7,880 nt of DNA from Thauera sp. GTDB lineage: Bacteria > Pseudomonadota > Gammaproteobacteria > Burkholderiales > Rhodocyclaceae. Positions within the stretch are counted from its first letter, which is position 1. Every line of letters starts with the position of its first letter. A program made the translations under genes and the position numbers. Positions 1 through 5,059 of the stretch are shown piece after piece. A model generated the notes under the pieces. It had not been told where the DNA came from. It searched no databases and saw only the letters and a program-made list of their open reading frames with translations. The DNA is taken from contig JAKLLJ010000152.1 in NCBI GenBank assembly GCA_023150215.1, positions 1 through 7,880 of the forward strand. Reading direction: 5' to 3'.

Positions 1-359
1 TCGAGGGCGTGACACCGCGCCAGCTCGAACTGGAGGACGCCGATTGGGCGCTGGCCGGTGAACACTTCGACGCCATCGTGGTCACCAACTACCTCTACCG
101 CCCCCGCCTGCGAGCCCTGTTCGATCTGCTGCGGCCCGGCGGCGTGTTCATCTACGAGACTTTCATGCTCGGCAACGAGCGCTTTGGCAAGCCCTCGAAT
201 CCGGACTTCCTGCTGCATCCGGGCGAACTCGCTGCGGCCCTGCCGGCAGGCTGGACGGTCGTCGCCTTCGAGCAGGGCGAGGTTGCCACGCCACGCCCGG
301 CGATGATCCAGCGCCTGTGTGCGATCCGCGCGGACGCGCCGGGACGTTTGCCGGCTTAG
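1..359 (+). CDS. SAM-dependent class I methyltransferase, C-terminal part (5' end outside window)
   Basis: The reading frame is open from the left edge (first full codon at position 3) to TAG at 357-359, leaving about 118 residues. The visible protein has the second half of a Rossmann methyltransferase: FDAIVVTNYLYRP (a strand followed by an N-Y-L motif), then LRPGGVFIYETF, the usual post-motif-III turn, then GNERFGKPSNPDFLLHPGEL. This combination is typical of the TehB/UbiE-like small methyltransferases of proteobacteria that are annotated only as class I SAM-dependent methyltransferases. The SAM-binding GxGxG loop would lie upstream of the window. The substrate cannot be told from sequence. 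A GTG at 9-11 could start a shorter product, but homology-like sequence runs through it, so I treat the gene as truncated by the window. The stop overlaps the stop of the convergent mnmH gene by 3 bases. Confidence 0.8.
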   Translation, partial: EGVTPRQLELEDADWALAGEHFDAIVVTNYLYRPRLRALFDLLRPGGVFIYETFMLGNERFGKPSNPDFLLHPGELAAALPAGWTVVAFEQGEVATPRPAMIQRLCAIRADAPGRLPA

Positions 360-1423
360 GCAGGGGCCTGCCGAGCCGAATCGGCGTCCAGGATGCGCGC
401 GGCGAGTGCATGGATGCCGCCCGCGCTGAGGTCGCCGGTATCGACCCGCAGGGCGTCGGCGTATCCGCTGTAATTGACGTTCTGCGAGCGCTTGTAGAGC
501 GGGTCGTAGTGCAGGTCGATCAACTCGCCGAAGAGTTCGGGCAGCGCGCGCGTCGCGGCCAGCGCCTGCCAGCGCTCGAGCGTGTCGCGGCTCTGGTGTT
601 CGCGCAGGCGGTGCAGCTTGTCCTGCAGCCCGGCGATGTCGTCGCCGAGGTAGGCGTAGTCGCGCACCAGAAAGTCGAGACGGGCGTCGCGGCTGGCGTC
701 GATCATGATGCAGGGCGCGCGCCGCATCGCCATGATCAGCGGCTCCGGCACGAAGACGAGGCCGATCTTGCGGCTCTCGGCCTCGACGTACACTGGGCGT
801 GCCCGGTCGAGCGCGCGGATCTGCGACCACAGCATGGTCTCGAAGCGCTTCTGCGTCGGCTGCGGGCGATCGGGCAGGCCACCGAGCACCGAGCCCTTGT
901 GCGCGGCGAGGTCTTCGAGGTCGAGCGTCTGCGCGCCCTGGCCGGCGAGTGCCTCCAGCACCCGCGTCTTGGCGCTGCCGGTGGGGCCGCTGACGATGCG
1001 CAGGTCGAGCCGCGGCGCGATGTCCTCGATGCCGGCGATGACGTGGTGGCGAAAGGCCTTGTAGCCGCCTTCGAGCTGGCAGGCATCCCAGCCCACCATG
1101 CGCAGCCAGGTGGTGAACGAGCCGCTGCGCTGGCCGCCGCGCCAGCAGTAGATCAGCGGGCGCCAGTTCTTCGGCCTGTCCTGCAGCACGGCGAGCATGT
1201 GGCGCGAGATGTTCGCCGCCACCAGCGCGCCACCAAGGCGGCGGGCGTCGAAGGCCGACTGCTGCTTGTACAGGGTGCCGACGACGATGCGCTCGTCGTT
1301 GTCGAGCACCGGCAGATTGATCGCGCCCGGGATGTGGTCTTCGGCGAACTCGGCGGGCGTGCGCGCGTCGATGATCTCGTCAAAGCCGGACAGCTGTGCT
1401 ACGGTCGCGACGCCTTTTTGCAT
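356..1423 (-). CDS. mnmH: tRNA 2-selenouridine synthase (MnmH/SelU/YbbB)
   Basis: This 355-residue protein converts 2-thiouridine at the wobble position of Lys, Glu and Gln tRNAs to 2-selenouridine, using selenophosphate by way of a geranylated intermediate. It has an N-terminal rhodanese domain (about residues 1-125) with the active-site cysteine at C93 in YCWRGGQRS. A C-terminal P-loop domain follows, with a Walker-A-like GPTGSAKT at 146-153, then LAAHKGSVLGG and VEAESRKIG, both typical of the family. E. coli MnmH is about 364 residues, so the gene is full length. I chose the ATG at 1423-1421 because family similarity begins there. An in-frame ATG at 1483 would add 20 Arg/Ala-rich residues encoded by an intergenic hairpin. 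No clear Shine-Dalgarno precedes the chosen start. The gene is divergent from selD, its functional partner. One oddity is that the last Gly of the P-loop (before Lys152) is Ala151. Confidence 0.93.
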   Translation of the reverse strand: MQKGVATVAQLSGFDEIIDARTPAEFAEDHIPGAINLPVLDNDERIVVGTLYKQQSAFDARRLGGALVAANISRHMLAVLQDRPKNWRPLIYCWRGGQRSGSFTTWLRMVGWDACQLEGGYKAFRHHVIAGIEDIAPRLDLRIVSGPTGSAKTRVLEALAGQGAQTLDLEDLAAHKGSVLGGLPDRPQPTQKRFETMLWSQIRALDRARPVYVEAESRKIGLVFVPEPLIMAMRRAPCIMIDASRDARLDFLVRDYAYLGDDIAGLQDKLHRLREHQSRDTLERWQALAATRALPELFGELIDLHYDPLYKRSQNVNYSGYADALRVDTGDLSAGGIHALAARILDADSARQAPA

Positions 1424-1427
1424 GATG

Positions 1428-1433
1428 TTGACA
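1428..1433 (+). promoter_or_regulatory. candidate -35 box (TTGACA) for selD
   Basis: A perfect consensus TTGACA lies just outside the mnmH start and points toward selD. At the usual 16-18 bp spacing the sequence is GC-rich hairpin DNA with no acceptable -10, so this is a half-site at best. If it is used, the hairpin at 1434-1464 would occupy the spacer and -10 region, implying an activator or structural control. Confidence 0.25.
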
Positions 1434-1464
1434 CGACGCGCGGCGCATCTTGCGCCGCGCGTCG
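1434..1464. other. perfect 14-bp inverted repeat (3-nt loop) in the mnmH/selD divergent gap
   Basis: Bases 1434-1447 are the exact reverse complement of 1451-1464, with TCT at 1448-1450 between them. The stem is almost all G/C (core GACGCGCGGCGCA). It lies 17 bp upstream of the selD ATG and 10 bp upstream of the mnmH ATG, and takes up half of the 58-bp gap. Because the genes diverge, it is not a terminator for an upstream gene. It could be an operator for a dimeric regulator, or an RNA hairpin in one or both leaders. Confidence 0.8.
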
Positions 1465-1481
1465 CTTTCTCCCTCGGAAAC

Positions 1482-2522
1482 ATGAACGAAATCAGACTGA
1501 CCGAATTCTCCCACGGCGGCGGCTGCGGCTGCAAAATCGCGCCCGGCGTGCTCTCGGAACTCCTCGCCACCCTGCCCGCCGGCCTGCTGCCGCCCGAACT
1601 GCTGGTGGGCACCGACACTGCCGACGACGCCGCGGTGTACAAGCTCAACGATCGCCAGGCCATCGTCGCCACCACCGACTTCTTCACCCCGATCGTCGAC
1701 AACCCGCGCGACTTCGGCCGCATCGCCGCCACCAACGCACTGTCGGACGTCTATGCGATGGGTGGCACGCCGATCATGGCGCTGGCGATCGTCGGCATGC
1801 CGCTCGACAAACTGCCCCCGGAGGTGATCGGCGAGATCCTCAAGGGCGGCGCCGAAATCTGCCGCGAGGCGGGCATCCCAATCGCCGGCGGACATTCGAT
1901 CGACGTGCTCGAGCCGATCTACGGCCTGGTCGGCCTCGGCGTGGTCGATCCGGCGCGCGTGCGCACCAACGCCGGCGCCAAGGCGGGCGACGTGCTGATC
2001 CTGACCAAGCCGCTCGGCATCGGCATCCTGTCGGCGGGCTTGAAGAAGGGCCGCCTGTCGGCGGACGGCTACGCGCAGATGATCCGGTGGACCACCACGC
2101 TCAACCGCGTCGGCGCCAAGCTTGCCGACCTCGACGGCGTGCATGCGGTGACCGACGTCACCGGTTTCGGGCTCGCCGGCCACCTGCTCGAGATGTGCCG
2201 CGGCGCGGGGCTGACTGGGGCCGTGCGCTTCGCGGCGCTGCCGATCATTGCCGAGGCGCTTGTACTGGTGCAGGACGGCGTCGCCACCGGGGCATCGACA
2301 CGCAACTGGGCAAGTTATGGCGCCAGCGTCGAGCTGCCCGCGGATGCGCCGGCATGGCAGCACAAGCTCGTCACCGACCCGCAAACCTCGGGCGGCCTCC
2401 TGATCGCCTGCGCGCCCGAGGCCGTCGACGCCGTGCAGGCCGCAGTGCGCGCCGAGCAGGGCGAGGCCGGGGCGATCATGGGCGAGATGAGGTCGGGCCC
2501 GGCCCGCGTCGTCGTGAGCTGA
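1482..2522 (+). CDS. selD: Selenide, water dikinase (selenophosphate synthetase)
   Basis: SelD makes selenophosphate from selenide and ATP, releasing AMP and phosphate. Selenophosphate is the selenium donor for MnmH next door and for selenocysteine where that pathway exists. The 346-residue length matches E. coli SelD (347). The N-terminal flexible loop reads SHGGGCGCKI, with C15 and K18 corresponding to the essential Cys17 and Lys20 of E. coli. The catalytic residue here is Cys (TGC), not selenocysteine. Mg/ATP-binding acidic residues are present at D49 (TADDAAVY), D66 (TTDFF), D89 (ALSDVYAMGG) and D225 (VTDVTGFG). AGGHSID at 135-141 and DPQTSGGLL at 299-307 are family signatures. The ATG at 1482 is preceded by only a weak GGA. 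An upstream open stretch in the same frame has no family similarity. No selA, selB or selC lies in the window. Confidence 0.96.
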   Translation: MNEIRLTEFSHGGGCGCKIAPGVLSELLATLPAGLLPPELLVGTDTADDAAVYKLNDRQAIVATTDFFTPIVDNPRDFGRIAATNALSDVYAMGGTPIMALAIVGMPLDKLPPEVIGEILKGGAEICREAGIPIAGGHSIDVLEPIYGLVGLGVVDPARVRTNAGAKAGDVLILTKPLGIGILSAGLKKGRLSADGYAQMIRWTTTLNRVGAKLADLDGVHAVTDVTGFGLAGHLLEMCRGAGLTGAVRFAALPIIAEALVLVQDGVATGASTRNWASYGASVELPADAPAWQHKLVTDPQTSGGLLIACAPEAVDAVQAAVRAEQGEAGAIMGEMRSGPARVVVS

Positions 2523-2529
2523 CGCCCCG

Positions 2530-2623
2530 TGTAGGAGCGGCCGCAGCCGCGAACCGGGCGGTGTGTGGATCGACGCGGATGACGGAAGCGACGGCCGCGT
2601 TCGCGCCTTCCGGCGCTCCTACA
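2530..2623 (+). repeat. REP element copy A: full 94-bp composite of two inverted GTAG arms
   Basis: Arm 1 (2531-2554) reads GTAGGA, stem GCGGC, loop CGCA, stem GCCGC, then GAAC. Arm 2 is inverted (2622 down to 2599): GTAGGA, stem GCGCC, loop GGAA, stem GGCGC, GAAC. The outermost bases form the inverted repeat TGTAGGAGCG / CGCTCCTACA. The 44-nt spacer (2555-2598) matches the spacer of copy C at 31 of 44 positions by hand count. The 5' GTAG followed by an imperfect palindrome is the hallmark of REP sequences mobilised by REP-associated tyrosine transposases (RAYTs), as in Stenotrophomonas and Pseudomonas. No RAYT gene lies in the window. The element sits at the end of selD and can act as a transcript-end hairpin. 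Confidence 0.85.
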
Positions 2624-2647
2624 GAGCCACCGCGCGGTGCCGCCCCG

Positions 2648-2678
2648 TGTAGGAGCGGCGGCAGCCGCGAACCGGGCG
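2648..2678 (+). repeat. REP element copy B: single GTAG arm abutting the tesA stop
   Basis: This is arm 1 only (2649-2672: GTAGGA, GCGGC, GGCA, GCCGC, GAAC) plus CGGGCG. Together with its flank, 2641-2678 repeats 2523-2560 with one mismatch (C2542 versus G2660), a 38-bp direct repeat. The second arm is missing because the tesA stop codon begins at once at 2679. The stem-loop probably forms at the 3' end of the tesA transcript. Confidence 0.8.
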
Positions 2679-3314
2679 TTACCTGCGCGCCGACTGCTTT
2701 CCTTCGGTGGCGAGGAGCGGGTGGAGGCCCGCCCACACGGTATCGACGATGCGCGGCTGCGCCGCCGCGGTGGGGTGGATGCCGTCGGGCAGGAAGAGCT
2801 CGGGCCGGTCGGCAAAGCCGTCCAGCAGGAAAGGCACGAGCGGCACCTTCTTCGTTTCGGCCACGTCGGCGAAGACTTCCGCGAAGCGCCGTGTGTACGC
2901 CGGACCGTAGTTCGGCGGCATGCGCATGCCGACCAGCAGCACGCGCGCGCGCGCCTGGTGCGCGGCGTCGATCATCGCGCCAAGGTTGTCGGCGAGCAAC
3001 TGCGGCTTGAGCCCGCGCAAGCCGTCGTTGGCGCCAAGCTCCAGGATCACGACCGTCGGTGCATGCTCGGCGAGCGCGGCGGGCAGGCGGGTGCGTCCGC
3101 CGGACGAGGTTTCGCCGGAAACGCTGCCATTGACCACGACATGGCGGAACCCTTCGGCATGCAAACGCGTCTGCAACAGGGCGGGCCACTCTTGGCCCTT
3201 GTCCAGGCCATAGCCGGCCGACAGGCTGTCCCCCCACACCAGCACGGTTTCGGCGCGGGCGAAGGCGGCGAAGAAGAACATCAGAACGAAGGTAACGATG
3301 AAGCGCAGCGGCAT
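2679..3314 (-). CDS. tesA: Periplasmic arylesterase / acyl-CoA thioesterase I / lysophospholipase L1 (SGNH hydrolase)
   Basis: This 211-residue SGNH hydrolase is related to E. coli TesA (ApeA/PldC), which hydrolyses lysophospholipids, acyl thioesters and aryl esters in the periplasm. An N-terminal signal peptide is clear: a basic residue, a hydrophobic run (FIVTFVLMFFFAAF), then a likely cut after ARA at residue 21. The mature enzyme starts ETVLVWGDSLS, with the nucleophile S30 in block I. Block II is VNGSVSGETS (G63), block III is GAND (G94, N96), and block V is DGIH (D177, H180), so the Ser-Asp-His triad and oxyanion residues are intact. The ATG at 3314-3312 has GGAG 7 bases upstream and places the signal peptide exactly at the start. 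The 5' end overlaps the divergent ABC ATPase gene by 17 bp, and the TAA stop touches REP copy B. Confidence 0.92.
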   Translation of the reverse strand: MPLRFIVTFVLMFFFAAFARAETVLVWGDSLSAGYGLDKGQEWPALLQTRLHAEGFRHVVVNGSVSGETSSGGRTRLPAALAEHAPTVVILELGANDGLRGLKPQLLADNLGAMIDAAHQARARVLLVGMRMPPNYGPAYTRRFAEVFADVAETKKVPLVPFLLDGFADRPELFLPDGIHPTAAAQPRIVDTVWAGLHPLLATEGKQSARR

Positions 3315-4023
3315 TGAGCTCTCCAGTCCGGTCATCGAGGTCGATGGCCTGTGCAAGCAGGTCACGCTGGCCGATGGCCAGGGCGAACTGCAGATTCTGC
3401 AGGACATCCGGTTTTCGGTGGGCGCGGGTGATTCGGTGGCGATCGTCGGTGCGTCGGGTTCGGGCAAATCGACCCTGCTCGGATTGCTCGCTGGACTCGA
3501 TGTTCCCGCGCGCGGCGCGGTGCGGGTGCAGGGGCAGGACCTGTTCGCGCTCGACGAGGACGCGCGCGCCGCGCTGCGCGGCGAGTCGATCGGCTTCGTG
3601 TTCCAGTCCTTCCAGTTGTTGCCGGCCTTGAGCGCGCTGGAGAACGTGATGCTGCCGCTGGAACTAGCCGGTGCAGGCGATGCGCGTGCGGTGGCCACCC
3701 AGTGGCTGCAGCGCGTTGGCCTTGGCAGCCGGCTCACCCATTACCCCAAGCATCTGTCGGGCGGCGAGCAGCAGCGCGTGGCGCTGGCGCGCGCGTTCGC
3801 ACCCAATCCGCGCGTACTGCTCGCCGACGAACCGACCGGCAACCTCGACGCCGAGACGGGCAGGGCGATCATCGAACTGATGTTCGCGCTCAACCGCGAG
3901 GCGGGCACCACGCTGGTCCTGGTCACCCACGACGAATCACTCGCGCGCCGCTGCGGGCGTGTGCTGCGGATGGAAGCGGGCCGGCTGCGCGAGGCGGAGA
4001 ACACAACAAGCCCTCCCCTGTAG
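3298..4023 (+). CDS. ybbA: ABC transporter ATP-binding protein, YbbA/LolD (MacB-type) family
   Basis: This 241-residue ATPase probably works on the cytoplasmic face with a FtsX/MacB-type permease in lipid, lipoprotein or peptide export. Its substrate is unknown. All nucleotide-binding elements are intact: Walker A GASGSGKST (51-59), Q-loop VFQSFQLLP (Q103), signature LSGGEQQR (153-160), Walker B VLLADEP with E178, D-loop GNLD, and switch His H211 in VTHD. In E. coli ybbA is divergent from tesA and followed by the permease gene ybbP. The divergence is kept here but no permease follows: the gene ends in a REP cluster and then convergent serB. The ATG at 3298 has AAGG 5 bases upstream and is the only plausible ATG, giving a 17-bp overlap with tesA. 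The TAG stop (4021-4023) is part of the GTAG motif of REP copy C, so the last residue or two may be repeat-derived. LolD is an alternative name, but synteny favours YbbA. Confidence 0.9.
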   Translation: MKRSGIELSSPVIEVDGLCKQVTLADGQGELQILQDIRFSVGAGDSVAIVGASGSGKSTLLGLLAGLDVPARGAVRVQGQDLFALDEDARAALRGESIGFVFQSFQLLPALSALENVMLPLELAGAGDARAVATQWLQRVGLGSRLTHYPKHLSGGEQQRVALARAFAPNPRVLLADEPTGNLDAETGRAIIELMFALNREAGTTLVLVTHDESLARRCGRVLRMEAGRLREAENTTSPPL

Positions 4024-4117
4024 GAGCGGCGGCAGCCGCGAACAGGGCGGTATCGCGGCCGACACGGGTGACGATATCGGCGGCCGCATTCGCGCCTGCC
4101 GGCGCTCCTACAGGGGA
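4014..4117 (+). repeat. REP element copy C: full composite element overlapping the end of the ABC ATPase gene
   Basis: The 94-bp core is 4019-4112. Arm 1 (4020-4043) has stem GCGGC/GCCGC with loop GGCA. Inverted arm 2 (4111 down to 4088) has stem GCGCC/GGCGC with loop GGCA. The inverted repeat extends outward to a perfect 15 bp: TCCCCTGTAGGAGCG at 4014-4028 against CGCTCCTACAGGGGA at 4103-4117. Length and spacer agree with copy A. The GTAG contains the ATPase stop codon. Confidence 0.85.
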
Positions 4118-4126
4118 GCCGGGCGA

Positions 4127-4201
4127 TGTAGGAGCGGCGGCAGCCGCGAACAGAGCGGTGCGGCAACCGACACCGGTAACGATATCGGCAGGCGCGAATG
4201 C
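4127..4201 (+). repeat. REP element copy D: arm 1 and spacer intact, second arm rearranged
   Basis: Arm 1 is 4128-4151 (stem GCGGC/GCCGC, loop GGCA). The following 38 bases, 4152-4189, match copy C at 30 of 38 by hand count and end in the same GATATCGGC. After GATATC, in place of the inverted arm, GGCAGGCGCGAATGC (4187-4201) is the exact reverse complement of 4086-4100 in copy C. Half of arm 2 is therefore present in flipped orientation and its GTAGGA end is lost. The element ends 15 bp before the serB stop. Confidence 0.75.
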
Positions 4202-4216
4202 AGCTGAGGGCCCCGC

Positions 4217-5059
4217 CTACGCGCCGCCCGGACCGAACAGGTCGAGGATGCCGTCGAGGCCGCTGTGGTCGAGGCAGCAATGCGCCACGTCGCGCAGCAC
4301 CGGCTTGGCATGGAAGGCCACGCCGAAACCCGCTGCGCGCAGCATCGGGATGTCGTTGGCGCCGTCGCCGGCGGCGATCACCTGCTCGGGCGTGTGGCCG
4401 AGGTCGTCGCGCACGCGCTCCAGATGCGCGGCCTTGGCCTCCCCATCGACGATGTCGCCGATCACCTTGCCGGTGAGCTTGCCGTCGAGGACCTCGAGCT
4501 CGTTGGCCCAAGCGTAATCGAATCCGAGCCGTGCCTTGAGGCGTTCGGTGAAGTAGGTGAAGCCGCCCGACACCAGCACCGTGCGGATGCCCGCACGGTG
4601 CAGGCCCTGCAGCAGGCGCTCGGCGCCCGGGTTGAGCTGCAGGCGGTGATCGAAGACCTCGGCGAGCGCTTTCTCGGGCAGGCCGGCAAGCAGCGCCACG
4701 CGGCGTGCGAGCGATTCACGGAAATCGATCTCGCCCTGCATCGCCGCCTCGGTGATCGCCGCCACTTCGCGCTTGAGCCCCTGCATGTCGGCGATCTCGT
4801 CGATGCATTCGATGTTGATCAGGGTCGAGTCCATGTCGGTGACGAAGAGGCCGAAGTCACGCAGCCGGCGGCCCTCGGGCAGCCACACATGATCCAGCCT
4901 GCCCGCTGCGCAGGCCGCCACCAGACCTTCGGCCGGCTTGGCGCCGACCAGTCGGAACGAGCGCGGCGTGAGCTGCTCGATCGCGCGCGCGTCGACGAGT
5001 CGGGCGACGTTTTTAAGCGCGACGCTGTCGACGTCGTCGGCCAGTACCACGAGGTTCAT
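4217..5059 (-). CDS. serB: Phosphoserine phosphatase (HAD superfamily)
   Basis: SerB removes phosphate from O-phosphoserine, the last step of serine synthesis, in the cytoplasm. The protein has 280 residues. The HAD core starts at about residue 70: motif I TDMDSTLIN with nucleophile D75 and acid D77, substrate-gating IECIDEIAD (E84), motif II VLVSGGF (S164), Lys209 in the motif III position, and motif IV GDGANDIPML (D232, D236). The first 70 residues are a short N-terminal extension as in other proteobacterial SerB proteins; E. coli SerB, with a larger N-terminal part, is 322 residues. The ATG at 5059-5057 overlaps the TGA of the upstream aroG gene as ATGA, so the two are almost certainly co-transcribed and translationally coupled. 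The gene converges with the ABC ATPase gene, with REP copies C and D between them. Confidence 0.95.
   Translation of the reverse strand: MNLVVLADDVDSVALKNVARLVDARAIEQLTPRSFRLVGAKPAEGLVAACAAGRLDHVWLPEGRRLRDFGLFVTDMDSTLINIECIDEIADMQGLKREVAAITEAAMQGEIDFRESLARRVALLAGLPEKALAEVFDHRLQLNPGAERLLQGLHRAGIRTVLVSGGFTYFTERLKARLGFDYAWANELEVLDGKLTGKVIGDIVDGEAKAAHLERVRDDLGHTPEQVIAAGDGANDIPMLRAAGFGVAFHAKPVLRDVAHCCLDHSGLDGILDLFGPGGA

Noticed and set aside
1424..1483. Upstream ATG (1483) as the mnmH start
   Set aside because: It would add 20 Arg/Ala-rich residues encoded by the hairpin and overlap the selD start. Family similarity begins at the ATG at 1423.
1524..1535. Possible selenocysteine codon in selD
   Set aside because: The catalytic loop codons are TGC for both Cys. 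There is no in-frame TGA in the gene.
1380..2384. 334-residue open frame on the - strand
   Set aside because: It is antisense to selD, which is clearly real and full length.
317..3010. 897-residue open frame on the + strand
   Set aside because: It runs antisense to mnmH, out of frame through selD, across a REP element and antisense to tesA. Its product is Arg/Ala-rich with no domain, a GC-bias artefact.
2523..4216. CRISPR-like array
   Set aside because: The repeats are few, unevenly spaced, inverted relative to each other and share their spacers. They fit REP elements, not CRISPR.
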